A DNA stretch of 64,000 nt from Saprospiraceae bacterium (GCA_020627705.1 JAHDGJ010000011.1:62001-126000), one strand, 5' to 3'; positions 1 to 9,284 are shown, counted from the first letter of the stretch. Numbers and translations are program-made. Notes: generated by a model from the sequence alone, not told the origin.

Positions 1-2
1 TG

Positions 3-1898
3 CAATCTGTTTTTAATTCGAAAACCGAGTTAAACTATGAAGTTATTGTCATTGATAATAATTCTGTAGATGGTTCTAGTCACTTGATTCCCAATGCCTT
101 TCCACAAATCACTTATATCTACAATGAAGAGAATAAAGGATTTGGAAAAGCAAACAACCAAGCATTTAAAATCGCAAAAGGGGAATATGTTCTTTTACTA
201 AATCCGGATACACTCATTGAGGAAGATACGCTTGATGTTTGTTATGATCGAATGGTCAATGATCAAACCATAGGCGCATTGGGAGTAAAATTGCTTGATG
301 GCAGTGGAGAATTTTTAGTCGAGTCAAAAAGAAGTTTCCCAACGATTTGGAGTTCGTTTAGCAAGTTAAGTGGCTTAGCTTCCATATTTAAAGGAAGCGC
401 ACGATTTGACAGTTATAATTTGGGCAATCTTGATGCAAATAAAGAACATGAGGTTGATGTCTTATGTGGTGCAATGATGTTGGTGAAAAGAGATTTATTG
501 AGCTCTTTAAATGGGTTTGACGAGGCATTTTTTATGTATGGTGAGGACATAGATCTATGCCGTCGTATAAAGGATACCGGGCATAAAATATTGTATTACC
601 CTGAAACACAGATAATACATTTTAAAGGGGAAAGTTCTGGTAGAAAGGAATTTGCCTATTATAAAATGTTTTACGAGGCGATGATTACATACGTCAAAAA
701 ACACTATCAAGGTTCCAGCGCGCTCTATGCTGTTTTATTGAAATTGGCCATCTGGGTGAGGGGATGTACTGCTTATCTTTTTAGAATTTTGAAATCAGCA
801 ATTCCTTTACTGCTTGATTTTATTTCCATTCTTGGGATTCTTTGGGTGACTTGCAATCTGTGGGCAAAACACTTTTTCTCTAACCCAAATTATTATGATA
901 AAGTAAATATTTGGAATAACATTTTTGCCTATGCCGGCATATGGATATTTACCATGTGGTTAATGGGTAACTACGACCGAAGAACGGGTTTGAAAAATTT
1001 CCTTCTTGGATTCTTCTTAGGAATAGTTTTGAATTTGACGTTATACGCCCTATTGCCCCTGGAGCTAAGATTTTCTAGGGCAATTTTATTGATAGGTTCA
1101 ATTGTAATACTTGTTATAATTCTTCTCAATAAGTTTATGGTAAACAAATGGTCCACAGGAAAATTCAGTTCTGAAAGACCATTGAAGAAAAAATTGCTTT
1201 TAGTCGGTTCCGTAAATGGCGTTAACGAAATTGAAGAGTTGCTTCATAGTTCTCAAATTAAATTTGAGAGAGTGGGTGTTTTTGCTCCTGAAAATTTAGA
1301 AAGTTCGAATACTGGATATTTGTCTTTCTCAAATCACCTTGCAAAATTGGCCGAAGTAACTAAGGCAAACGAAATTATTTTTTCATCTAAGTCAGTTCCA
1401 TACAAAGCGATTTCGAAATCAATGTCAATGTTACCCAACTATGTTTCAATGAAGATTGCTGGAAGAAACTTCTCAAACATAATTGGATCTGACTCTAATA
1501 AAGAGGCTGGAGAGTTGTATACTATCGATATTGATTATAGAATCAAACGACCCGTCATGGTAAGGATGAAAAGGAGTTTGGATTTGTTTTTTAGCTTTTT
1601 TGCTCTTCTGATTTCTCCCATACGATGGATAATAATAGGATTGGACCTTAAAGCGTTCAGTGAGCCTTTCCGGGTTTTGCTTAATCAAAGAACCTGGATA
1701 GGGTATGATCAAGAAATTTTTGAATTGAATGCATTGCCACATTTGAAAGGAGGAATTTTTTCAGCCAGTGGTCATCTTGGAAAGCAATACTATTCGATAA
1801 ACGAAATGCGAAGAATCAATGAGTTTTATGCTCGCAATTACAATGTAGTGCTGGATATCGAAATATTTTTTAAATCTATATTTAATAAAAAACCTTGA
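3..1898 (+). CDS. GT2 glycosyltransferase fused to degenerate sugar-phosphate transferase (5' partial)
   Basis: The frame is open from base 3 with no start inside the window, so the gene is cut by the window edge; the TTG at 84 is not its start. Visible N-terminal GT2 elements are EVIVIDNNSVDGS (bases about 39-77), GFGKANN, the NPDT metal-binding-type motif, and GEDIDLCRRI, a rhamnosyltransferase-like (WbbL/COG1216) pattern. After about 250 residues come several membrane segments, then a Rossmann-like stretch (KKLLLVGSVNG) and a C-terminal part beginning VRMKRSLDLFFSFF and ending YNVVLDIEIFFKSI. That tail resembles a polyprenyl glycosylphosphotransferase but lacks the KFRS and VGPRP motifs present in the complete family member at 48478. 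Probable inner-membrane enzyme for surface polysaccharide synthesis. The GT2 call is firm; a catalytically dead transferase tail is inference. Its stop overlaps the next start by four bases. Confidence 0.85.
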   Translation, partial: QSVFNSKTELNYEVIVIDNNSVDGSSHLIPNAFPQITYIYNEENKGFGKANNQAFKIAKGEYVLLLNPDTLIEEDTLDVCYDRMVNDQTIGALGVKLLDGSGEFLVESKRSFPTIWSSFSKLSGLASIFKGSARFDSYNLGNLDANKEHEVDVLCGAMMLVKRDLLSSLNGFDEAFFMYGEDIDLCRRIKDTGHKILYYPETQIIHFKGESSGRKEFAYYKMFYEAMITYVKKHYQGSSALYAVLLKLAIWVRGCTAYLFRILKSAIPLLLDFISILGILWVTCNLWAKHFFSNPNYYDKVNIWNNIFAYAGIWIFTMWLMGNYDRRTGLKNFLLGFFLGIVLNLTLYALLPLELRFSRAILLIGSIVILVIILLNKFMVNKWSTGKFSSERPLKKKLLLVGSVNGVNEIEELLHSSQIKFERVGVFAPENLESSNTGYLSFSNHLAKLAEVTKANEIIFSSKSVPYKAISKSMSMLPNYVSMKIAGRNFSNIIGSDSNKEAGELYTIDIDYRIKRPVMVRMKRSLDLFFSFFALLISPIRWIIIGLDLKAFSEPFRVLLNQRTWIGYDQEIFELNALPHLKGGIFSASGHLGKQYYSINEMRRINEFYARNYNVVLDIEIFFKSIFNKKP

Positions 1899-3082
1899 TA
1901 GAGAATTTTAAAAAAGCTTCAAAGCGCATAGAAAAAAAGGTGGTGCAAATGAGAAGAAAATTGCATCAAAATCCAGAATTGTCGTTCGAAGAAAAAGAGA
2001 CATCATTATTCATTAAGAAGGAATTAAAAGATGCTGGAATTAAGTTTACAGACGGATGGGTGAAACATGGAATTGTTGCAGAAGTAAAGGGGCTAAAAGG
2101 CCAGGGGAATTCTATTGCATTACGGGCAGATATGGATGCTCTGCCCATTAAAGAAACAAACAAAAAAAGTTATCGATCAACGAATCCAGGGATTATGCAC
2201 GCCTGTGGGCATGATGTGCATACTGCTTCACTGATCGGAGTTGCTCAATTGCTTCAAGAAAATAGATCAGGTTTTGCTGGTACGGTAAAATTTATTTTTC
2301 AACCTGGAGAAGAGAAGCTCCCTGGAGGAGCTAGCTTAATGATAAAGGAAGGCGTATTTAAAAAAAATAAAGTGAAATCAATCTTGGGGCAACATGTACA
2401 TCCGCCTTTACAAGTTGGTAAGGTAGGAATTCGATCGGGCGTATACATGGCTTCGGCGGATGAATTATATTTTAGTATTAAAGGAAAGGGTGGGCATGCT
2501 GCCTTGCCACATAACTGTATAGATCCAATCTTAGTAGCCTCAAAAATTATAACCAATCTGCAAGATGTTATAAGTAGGAAGAAAAATCCATTGTCTCCAT
2601 CAGTGCTAAGTATTGGTAAAATAAACTCCGTCGGAGGAGCCACTAATATTATTCCAAATGAAGTTTTATTGGAAGGTACCTTTAGATCAATGGATGAAAA
2701 GTGGAGATTTAAGGCACATAAAGAAATCATCAAAATAGCCAGGCGGACTGCAGCTGCTTTTGGAGCAAAGTGTGAAGTTGAAATCAAAGTGGGATATCCT
2801 TGCTTGATAAACGACGCAAAGTATACAGCGTTTATTAAAGAGCGTATGATTGAATACATGGGAAAATCCAATGTAGTTGAATTGCCTCAAAGAATGAGTG
2901 CTGAGGATTTTGCATATTACTCTCAACTAATGCCCTCCTGTTTTTATCGTTTGGGTACTGGAAATAAGAGCAAAGGGATTGTTTCACCTGTACACACTTC
3001 TGATTTTGATATTGATGAAAGTGCATTTGGACACTCTTCAGGTCTCATGGCCTATTTGGCAATCGCTAGTTTGTCATATTAA
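1895..3082 (+). CDS. M20 family amidohydrolase / N-acyl-amino-acid deacylase
   Basis: A 395-residue protein of normal length for the M20D (HipO/AbgB/IlvE-like) amidohydrolases, which hydrolyse N-acyl amino acids or related amides using two metals. Visible motifs: RADMDALPI (77-85), MHACGHDVHT (101-110, ligands Cys104 and His106), FQPGEE (to Glu140), HVHP (167-170) and a C-terminal VHTSDFD with His367. There is no signal peptide, so it is cytosolic. The TTG start lies inside the upstream stop (TTGA overlap) and gives the N-terminal helix usual for the family before RRKLHQNPE, which supports it over an internal ATG. Translation is probably coupled to the glycosyltransferase. The exact substrate cannot be read from the sequence. 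Confidence 0.88.
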   Translation: MIENFKKASKRIEKKVVQMRRKLHQNPELSFEEKETSLFIKKELKDAGIKFTDGWVKHGIVAEVKGLKGQGNSIALRADMDALPIKETNKKSYRSTNPGIMHACGHDVHTASLIGVAQLLQENRSGFAGTVKFIFQPGEEKLPGGASLMIKEGVFKKNKVKSILGQHVHPPLQVGKVGIRSGVYMASADELYFSIKGKGGHAALPHNCIDPILVASKIITNLQDVISRKKNPLSPSVLSIGKINSVGGATNIIPNEVLLEGTFRSMDEKWRFKAHKEIIKIARRTAAAFGAKCEVEIKVGYPCLINDAKYTAFIKERMIEYMGKSNVVELPQRMSAEDFAYYSQLMPSCFYRLGTGNKSKGIVSPVHTSDFDIDESAFGHSSGLMAYLAIASLSY

Positions 3083-3193
3083 ATATTATTGTTATTTGTA
3101 AAGCATTAATAATTAAACTTTTACCTATTACAAAAATTATTAATGTATCTTTAAACCTGTTTTTAGCGTTATAAATGCAATAGAATTTGAGAT

Positions 3194-4471
3194 ATGGCGA
3201 AAATATTAATCGTAGATGACGAAAGGAGTATACGCTCCTCCCTTAAGGATGTACTCGAACTTGAAAAATACAAAGTTGACGAGGCCGTTGATGGACTTGA
3301 TGCTTTGGTTAAAATAAAGCAATCTAAGTTTGATGTCATCATTTTGGATATAAAAATGCCCAAGCTGGATGGTTTGGAAGCATTGGAACGCATACAATTG
3401 TTGCGACCAGATATCCCAGTAATTATGATTTCAGGACATGCGGATATTGATGTTGCTGTTGAAGCAGTCAAAAAGGGTGCATTTGATTTTATTTCGAAGC
3501 CCTTAGATTTAAATAGGCTTTCTATAACGATGCGAAATGCATTGGATAAGTCAAATCTGATTATTGATAAAAAGGTTCTTCAAAAGAGAGTATCCAAAGC
3601 GAAAAAGGTCACGGAGATCATTGGTGAGTCAAAACCTATTTTAGCAATTAAAGATACTATTGACAAAGTTGCTCCGACCGATGCAAGAGTACTTGTAAAC
3701 GGACAAAATGGAACAGGAAAAGAATTGGTTGCTCGTTGGATTCACGAAAAAAGTGCTAGAAAGGAAGAAGCTATAGTAGAAGTGAATTGCGCAGCCATTC
3801 CATCCGAACTCATTGAAAGCGAATTGTTTGGCCATACAAAGGGCGCATTTACTTCAGCGCATAAAGACAGGAAAGGAAAATTTGAATTGGCAAACGGGGG
3901 GACTCTATTTTTAGATGAAATCGGGGATATGACCCTTTCGGCGCAAGCCAAAGTGCTTAGAGCGCTGCAAGAAAACACCATTACTCGAGTAGGAGATGGG
4001 AAAAACATAAGTGTAGATGTACGTGTGATTGCTGCAACTAATAAGGATTTACGAACAGAAATTACGAAAGGAAGATTTAGAGAAGATTTGTATCATAGAT
4101 TGGCAGTAATAATTGTTGAGGTTCCAAGCTTGAATGAGAGAAAAGATGACATTCCTTTATTAGTCAATCATTTTGTAAAAGATATTTGTAACGAATACAG
4201 AATAAAGGAAAAAACAGTAGATTCTGCCGCATTAAAATTATTACAAAAAATAAATTGGACTGGAAATATTAGAGAGCTAAGAAATGTTGTAGAGCGTTTA
4301 ATAATCCTTTCCAAAGATTCTATTACAAAAAAAGATGTTGAAACGTATGTGATTCCGTCAAGTGCAAATAGAACAAAGCTTGAAGAATTGTTCCATCAAT
4401 TTGACGATTTCAAAAGTCTTCAAAAATTTATTGAAAAAGAATACGAAAAATTCAATGCTGTCCTAGCCTAA
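3194..4471 (+). CDS. NtrC-type response regulator: receiver + sigma54 AAA+ domain, no HTH
   Basis: Residues 1-115 are a receiver domain with acidic residues at 9-10, phosphoacceptor Asp52 (LDIKMP) and Lys102. Residues about 140-385 are a sigma54-interacting AAA+ ATPase: Walker A GQNGTGKE (170-177), the sigma54-contact loop GAFTSA (217-222) in place of GAFTGA, and Walker B LFLDEI (238-243). The protein ends at 425 in a short helix (EKEYEKFNAVLA) and has no Fis-type helix-turn-helix; the bases after the stop do not continue one. It should act on sigma54 polymerase without binding DNA itself, or through a partner. No sensor kinase is adjacent. The family is certain; the regulon is unknown. Confidence 0.92.
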   Translation: MAKILIVDDERSIRSSLKDVLELEKYKVDEAVDGLDALVKIKQSKFDVIILDIKMPKLDGLEALERIQLLRPDIPVIMISGHADIDVAVEAVKKGAFDFISKPLDLNRLSITMRNALDKSNLIIDKKVLQKRVSKAKKVTEIIGESKPILAIKDTIDKVAPTDARVLVNGQNGTGKELVARWIHEKSARKEEAIVEVNCAAIPSELIESELFGHTKGAFTSAHKDRKGKFELANGGTLFLDEIGDMTLSAQAKVLRALQENTITRVGDGKNISVDVRVIAATNKDLRTEITKGRFREDLYHRLAVIIVEVPSLNERKDDIPLLVNHFVKDICNEYRIKEKTVDSAALKLLQKINWTGNIRELRNVVERLIILSKDSITKKDVETYVIPSSANRTKLEELFHQFDDFKSLQKFIEKEYEKFNAVLA

Positions 4472-4508
4472 CATAGGTAGTGGAGCATAGGTAATAAATA
4501 GGTATAAA

Positions 4509-5213
4509 ATGACAAACGAATTATCTAATTTAAAACAGTGGACGCAAATTAAAGGGGAGAATTCTTGGACTATGTTTAAGGTTCTTGCAGAATTTGTAGA
4601 TGGGTTTGAAACATTAAATAAAATTGGTCCATGTATCTCAATATTTGGATCTGCGCGAACCAATCCAGATCATAAGTATTACAAATTGGCTGTAGCTACA
4701 GCTGAGCGCCTTTCTAAAGAGGGTTTTGGTATCATAACAGGTGGAGGACCCGGAATTATGGAAGCAGCCAATAAAGGTGCGCATAATGCTAAATCTCCTT
4801 CAGTGGGATTAAATATAGATTTGCCTTTTGAGCAATCTCATAACCCTTACATAGATCCAGATAAAAATTTAAATTATAGATATTTCTTTATTCGAAAAGT
4901 AATGTTTGTAAAATACGCACAAGCCTTTGTGACGCTTCCTGGTGGATTTGGAACCTTCGATGAGTTGTTTGAGGTGTTGACTTTAATACAAACTAAGAAA
5001 ATCTCAAAAGTTCCAGTAATCCTAGTGGGATCAGAATTTTGGACTGGACTAAAAGAATGGATAAAGGATGTCATGTTGGATCAACATCAAAACATTAGCC
5101 CGAAGGATATGGACTTGATTCCAATTGTGGATACACCGGAAGAAGTGGTAGAAATAATCAATGCCTTCTACTCTAAAGATGAAAACAACTTAAAACCAAA
5201 TTATGAGTTGTAG
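4509..5213 (+). CDS. LOG family protein (TIGR00730 type)
   Basis: A 234-residue cytosolic protein with the diagnostic nucleotide-binding motifs of the LOG/lysine-decarboxylase-like family: GGGPGIMEAANKGA (78-91) and PGGFGTFDE (144-152). Family members are nucleoside 5'-monophosphate phosphoribohydrolases that release the free base (cytokinin activation in plants, nucleotide salvage in bacteria). The N-terminal extension (about 40 residues, SWTMFKVLAEFVDGFE) is typical of the longer bacterial subgroup. It follows the response regulator by 37 bases and is closed by a strong hairpin at 5245. Confidence 0.88.
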   Translation: MTNELSNLKQWTQIKGENSWTMFKVLAEFVDGFETLNKIGPCISIFGSARTNPDHKYYKLAVATAERLSKEGFGIITGGGPGIMEAANKGAHNAKSPSVGLNIDLPFEQSHNPYIDPDKNLNYRYFFIRKVMFVKYAQAFVTLPGGFGTFDELFEVLTLIQTKKISKVPVILVGSEFWTGLKEWIKDVMLDQHQNISPKDMDLIPIVDTPEEVVEIINAFYSKDENNLKPNYEL

Positions 5214-5244
5214 TTTGACTTGTTGGTTTTTTAAATAAAATTCT

Positions 5245-5281
5245 AAAAGAGCCTTTGATTTTTCAAAGGCTCTTTTTTTTG
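5245..5281 (+). terminator. Rho-independent terminator after LOG gene
   Basis: A perfect 14-bp stem (5245-5258 paired with 5263-5276) with a TTTT loop, followed by a run of T to 5281. It sits between convergent genes, 31 bases after the LOG stop. The T-run favours the plus strand; the A-run on the other side gives weaker termination for the minus strand. Confidence 0.9.
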
Positions 5282-5328
5282 TTTCAGTTTTGAGTAATAG
5301 TTATGAAAGTGGATCGACGTAAGCTGTG

Positions 5329-5814
5329 TTAGACAAGTTCGGAACCTTCAACTTTGATATCATATTCTTTTAGACCACGCAAGACCTTGAAGTATTCGTT
5401 GACTGCGCTAAGCCCCACAATGACGAAGTATGCGATGATTCCTCTCCATAAAATTCCTTTAATGGCCGAAAGGGGGTCGCCAATAAACATGAGAATTTGC
5501 ATTAGTGATAATAATATCAGGACTATAATGAAACCAATTTTTGGCTTTTTAATAGCCACAATTCCTGCTGCAACATATATCCCAACAACTACAGCGTTGA
5601 TGGCGACAATCCAAAATTCAAAATTGTATTGAACGCTCTCTACAATCATTCCCAGAACTTGTAGTCCTACAAGCCACCAGATGGCTTTTCGCCCATTAGT
5701 AACCTTTGGGTGTAATTCGCTATAACTGCGTTTTAGTCTTATGATCTCTTTGGCACTTTGAGCATTTTGTTCTCTTGGCAGCCGAATGTCATCGTCTAAA
5801 ATATAGTCTTTCAT
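5329..5814 (-). CDS. Hypothetical four-helix membrane protein
   Basis: A 161-residue protein that I do not recognise. A charged cytoplasmic-type N-terminus (about 45 residues, RLPREQNAQSAKEIIRLKR) is followed by four hydrophobic segments starting at WWLVGLQVLGM, FWIVAINAVVVG, IGFIIVLILL and IIAYFVIVGL, and a charged tail. It lies four bases downstream of another small membrane-protein gene, so the two are probably one transcript. No catalytic motif is visible. Confidence 0.65.
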   Translation of the reverse strand: MKDYILDDDIRLPREQNAQSAKEIIRLKRSYSELHPKVTNGRKAIWWLVGLQVLGMIVESVQYNFEFWIVAINAVVVGIYVAAGIVAIKKPKIGFIIVLILLSLMQILMFIGDPLSAIKGILWRGIIAYFVIVGLSAVNEYFKVLRGLKEYDIKVEGSELV

Positions 5815-5818
5815 GGTA

Positions 5819-6241
5819 TTAATTTCTTAGGCTTCTTAAAATCATCCTAATCACAAAAAAGGCTATGAATAACCACCACCACCACTGAGCGCTGCTTTCT
5901 TTTTCTTTTTCCATAGCAGAGGTGCTTCGATTGAGGTCAGCAATTTTTGAAGCCTCATGCACTGCTTTTTCTGCCTTGTCGTTAGGAATTCCTCTCTGAG
6001 AAAAGACCGCTAAAATGTCTTCAACACTGCTGGACTTTTGTTCTAACATTCTTCTCGCTTCTTTTACTAATTCTAATTCCTCGGATAAATTGGCCATTCC
6101 GTCTTCGGAAAGTAATCCTCTTTCTAAGGCAATGGTTTTCGCCGCTTCGACTTGTTGCTTGGAGTAATTATGAGCCTGGTTAATGGTATTTAAAAGCCTG
6201 ATATCTGAATAGTTCCTAGCTGCATCTAATAGTTCTTGCAT
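5819..6241 (-). CDS. Hypothetical protein with C-terminal membrane anchor
   Basis: A 140-residue protein that I do not recognise. The first 110 residues are predicted soluble and helical (LLDAARNYSDIRLLNTINQ; EDILAVFSQRGIPNDKAEKAVHEA). A single C-terminal hydrophobic segment follows four consecutive tryptophans (residues near 119-122), with a basic end RSLRN, as in a tail-anchored protein. It is the first gene of a two-gene unit with the four-helix membrane protein. Confidence 0.6.
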   Translation of the reverse strand: MQELLDAARNYSDIRLLNTINQAHNYSKQQVEAAKTIALERGLLSEDGMANLSEELELVKEARRMLEQKSSSVEDILAVFSQRGIPNDKAEKAVHEASKIADLNRSTSAMEKEKESSAQWWWWLFIAFFVIRMILRSLRN

Positions 6242-6471
6242 GTGATGTGGTTTAGATGTTTTGTTGATTTATACTAATGTAGGAAAAAATACATGGCTGT
6301 GGCTGCCATAATTTCAAATGCACTTTGAACCTGTGCATTTGTTGGGTCATATGATTAACACTCCATTCCCTTCGCTTAAGGTTAACATTCATTAGGCTAT
6401 CATTAACAATATCCATTTTGATTGACAATTATGTTTGTGTACGAATTAAATAAATCACCAAATCACTAGAT
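6242..6471. other. Divergent intergenic region with possible -7 element
   Basis: 230 bases between divergent starts. On the plus strand TATGTTTG (6430-6437) matches the Bacteroidota -7 consensus TAnnTTTG and lies 35 bases before the thioredoxin-like gene, but no TTTG stands at the expected distance upstream. I see no RNA gene or ORF here. Confidence 0.35.
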
Positions 6472-7392
6472 ATGAAATCAATTTTTATTTCCATAGCCTA
6501 TTTAATGGTAAGCTTTCAATGTATGACACAATCTTCTTATATAGATAAAAAAGGCAAAGCACATTTATGGGGATTGACAGATATACAGAGTTTAAAAGAA
6601 GGGGAGTACAAAGAATGGTTTGATAAAAATTATGAGGAGTTTGAGACGAAACTTAGCACAAAGGACAAAGATCAATTTGAAGATGTTGAGGTAAAAGTAT
6701 TTATTGGAACGTGGTGTGGCGATACCAAATATCTCCTGCCTCGATTTATCAAGGCCTGGGACAACATGGGCTTAAATCAAAATCAATTAGAAATCGTCGC
6801 CCTTCACAATGAGGATGAACTATATAAACTTGGACCCGATGGTGAAACAGCAGGTCTCAATATACATCGAGTCCCCACATTTATTTTTGAACGCGATGGC
6901 AGTGAAATAGGCAGAATCGTTGAAAGGACAGTATTTGATTTGGCCACAGATATGAAATCAATAGTAGCTGATGGTCGGTACAAACAGCGGTATCATGCCG
7001 TTACTCTTATGGATGCTTATCTTAAGGAAGCAGACTTAGACTCTTTAGGAACCTATACTGCATTGAAAGAGGGCTACAATAAAGTTTATAGAGAGGTAAG
7101 TACTTATGGCGAACTTAATACCTATGGTTATGTATTGTTGAGTCACAAACGGATAGATGAAGCTGAATTCATTTTTAAGTTGAATCGATATTTGTTTTCT
7201 TACCATCCAAATGCCAGAGACAGCTATGGAGAAGTACTCATGAAAAACGAAAAATGGGAAGAATCGAAAAAGGAATATTTGGAATCGATTCGACTCAATC
7301 CAGAAAATGATAATGCTATGAAGCAATTGGTTATACTCAATGAAAAATTGAAAGCACAAAAGGAATCAAATGATGAAAAGGCTAATGATTGA
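6472..7392 (+). CDS. Exported thioredoxin-fold protein with C-terminal TPR
   Basis: 306 residues. The N-terminus (MKSIFISIAYLMVSFQCM) is a signal peptide, giving an envelope location. A thioredoxin-like region contains GTWCGDTKYLLP with Trp81-Cys82, where the usual CxxC is reduced to a single cysteine (CGDTK), followed by the cis-Pro-type RVPTFIF. Residues about 180-290 contain TPR-like helices (ENDNAMKQLVILNEKL). This matches the WCGDSK-type thioredoxin family common in Bacteroidota; without the second cysteine, disulfide exchange in the normal way is unlikely. Function is unknown. The gene is convergent with the porin-like gene, 18 bases away. Confidence 0.75.
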   Translation: MKSIFISIAYLMVSFQCMTQSSYIDKKGKAHLWGLTDIQSLKEGEYKEWFDKNYEEFETKLSTKDKDQFEDVEVKVFIGTWCGDTKYLLPRFIKAWDNMGLNQNQLEIVALHNEDELYKLGPDGETAGLNIHRVPTFIFERDGSEIGRIVERTVFDLATDMKSIVADGRYKQRYHAVTLMDAYLKEADLDSLGTYTALKEGYNKVYREVSTYGELNTYGYVLLSHKRIDEAEFIFKLNRYLFSYHPNARDSYGEVLMKNEKWEESKKEYLESIRLNPENDNAMKQLVILNEKLKAQKESNDEKAND

Positions 7393-7410
7393 AGTAATGA
7401 TAAAAAGTCA

Positions 7411-9276
7411 TTAATCCTTAAGAATCCATCGGACGCCAAGTCTAAAATTATAATCGAAATGAGGGTTATTTAGCACTTGCGAAAACGGGATGTCTTCCCA
7501 GAAGTAGCTGAGGTTTTCGTATCGCACGAAAAATCTAAATTGACTCACTTTCATACTTGTATAGGCATTGACGCGGTAATAATTTTTGATTCGTTCATCA
7601 GTATTTCCAAAAGTTGCCGTTAGAGGCAAATACGAATATGCTTTAAAGTCATTCATATATTGACCTTCCAAACCAAATTGCGTTTCTAGATTTTTGGAGA
7701 ACATTTTAAATTGAAAATAGAGTCTTTGCTGAAGATATACATTTGGTAATGACAATTCGGATTTGCTGCTTAGCTGGTAAAACAGATCATTGTCAATGCC
7801 CACTGGGCCAAGTTTTAAATGATGCGATAAGCTAAGTTGAGTGATAGATAAAACATCAGTAAATTGTTTGGCTTGAAAAGTTGAGTCGTAGTAAATACTA
7901 TTCGTTTCGACTATTTGCTTTAACTCACCTTTGAGATTGAGTAAAGGAACTTCAATACTGCCAAACAGCTCAGTGCCGAAAGGTTTTAGCCAGTTTTGGT
8001 CCCAAAAAAGTTGATCATTAATGGCAAGTCTCTCCGATTTTAAAGTAGGAGTAAATCTATACAAACGCACTCCACCAGATAAAATAAAATGATCATTTTT
8101 AATTGTGGCGATTCCTTTTAAATTAAAATCTCCTGCCAAATCAGCTAATCCTAAATCCGCAGATAAATCGAGAATTACAGGTTGAATATTTAATAAAAGA
8201 GAACCTTCTAAAATTAATTCGTTGAAGGGGATACTGTTTCCAGCTATGTGTATGTTATGGTGCTTGAACTTGATGCCTCCACGAAAATCAAACCGATCTT
8301 TTAAATTCAAAAATGCTCCAGCCTGTGCTTGATATTGATTATATCTCAAGGATGATCTTAAGCCTCGGTCATCAACTAAAAAGCTTTTGTAATAAGTGGA
8401 GTCGGTACTTACTCCATCGTCTGAAGATCGAAATGATCCTTTGTTCCAAAGCAAATTAGAGTACACCCCGAAGTTTCTGTTTTTCGAATTGAATAAGTTG
8501 AAATCATTTTTAAAAGAATAGATGCGTTCTTCCTTACGGCTATTGGCATCAATTAAAAATATAGGAACATTAGTTCTGCGTCGATACAATGGATTGGAAA
8601 TCGAATCTTGGGGCGTATTAATATCGATGCCTCCATTGTTCTCCTCATTGTTGTTGTTGATTACAAGGGAATACATCCCTCTGTATTTCTTTTTGTCTAT
8701 ATAAATGGCACCAGTTAAATTGGTTGTCTTGGTAAACTGATTTTGGTAAAAACCGGTTTGATTAATTCTTCTATAATTCAAATGGAAACTTACGTCGTTG
8801 GCAAATCTTCTTGAGAAAAGAGCCTTTACTTGAAAGTTTGCTTGACCATTCAATGGAGTGAAGTATAAATCATTTAGCGGGCGGTTCTGTTCGAAGAGTT
8901 TAATATCTTCTAGTTTAAAATTGTACAAATCATATTGATCAAAGCCATATTCTAAACCTAAGTTTTCTTGGTTTGAATATCGAAAGGGGTGTGAAGCTGA
9001 TCCTAGGTTGCCCAGTGTCAAATGCTCATTGCCAAATTCTATGGATGGATCATATTGATCGATTCGATCCAATAAAGTGTCGGCATAATTTCTTTTCAAC
9101 ATAGGTCTTTCGAAGTAAAAGAAATTATAGATCGTGGTATCCAGTTCTTCGGACACATCACTCATTGGTTTTCCTTGATTTCCACGATTACCTGTAGGCC
9201 TACCTCCCTGCGGAATCTGACACCACAAATTGCTCAAATACAAGCAAGACAACATACATAAAACCAGCTTTTTCAA
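7411..9276 (-). CDS. Porin-like outer-membrane beta-barrel protein
   Basis: 621 residues with a signal peptide (MKKLVLCMLSCLYLSNLWCQ). The mature part opens with a low-complexity PQGGRPTGNRGNQGK segment, then alternating hydrophobic/polar strands with many aromatic residues through to the C-terminus (FRLGVRWILKD), as expected for a large barrel. It fits the putative porin family (Porin_10-like) of Bacteroidota. It starts eight bases after the LVIVD-protein gene and is probably cotranscribed with it. Transported substrate unknown. Confidence 0.7.
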   Translation of the reverse strand: MKKLVLCMLSCLYLSNLWCQIPQGGRPTGNRGNQGKPMSDVSEELDTTIYNFFYFERPMLKRNYADTLLDRIDQYDPSIEFGNEHLTLGNLGSASHPFRYSNQENLGLEYGFDQYDLYNFKLEDIKLFEQNRPLNDLYFTPLNGQANFQVKALFSRRFANDVSFHLNYRRINQTGFYQNQFTKTTNLTGAIYIDKKKYRGMYSLVINNNNEENNGGIDINTPQDSISNPLYRRRTNVPIFLIDANSRKEERIYSFKNDFNLFNSKNRNFGVYSNLLWNKGSFRSSDDGVSTDSTYYKSFLVDDRGLRSSLRYNQYQAQAGAFLNLKDRFDFRGGIKFKHHNIHIAGNSIPFNELILEGSLLLNIQPVILDLSADLGLADLAGDFNLKGIATIKNDHFILSGGVRLYRFTPTLKSERLAINDQLFWDQNWLKPFGTELFGSIEVPLLNLKGELKQIVETNSIYYDSTFQAKQFTDVLSITQLSLSHHLKLGPVGIDNDLFYQLSSKSELSLPNVYLQQRLYFQFKMFSKNLETQFGLEGQYMNDFKAYSYLPLTATFGNTDERIKNYYRVNAYTSMKVSQFRFFVRYENLSYFWEDIPFSQVLNNPHFDYNFRLGVRWILKD

Positions 9277-9284
9277 TAGCAGTT

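Noticed and set aside
84-86. TTG as start of the first glycosyltransferase gene
   Set aside because: The frame stays open upstream to base 3 and carries the conserved EVIVIDNNS motif, so the true start lies before the window.
2299-2871. 190-codon minus-strand ORF inside the M20 gene
   Set aside because: It is antisense to an intact, well-conserved amidohydrolase and shows no domain or plausible start signal.
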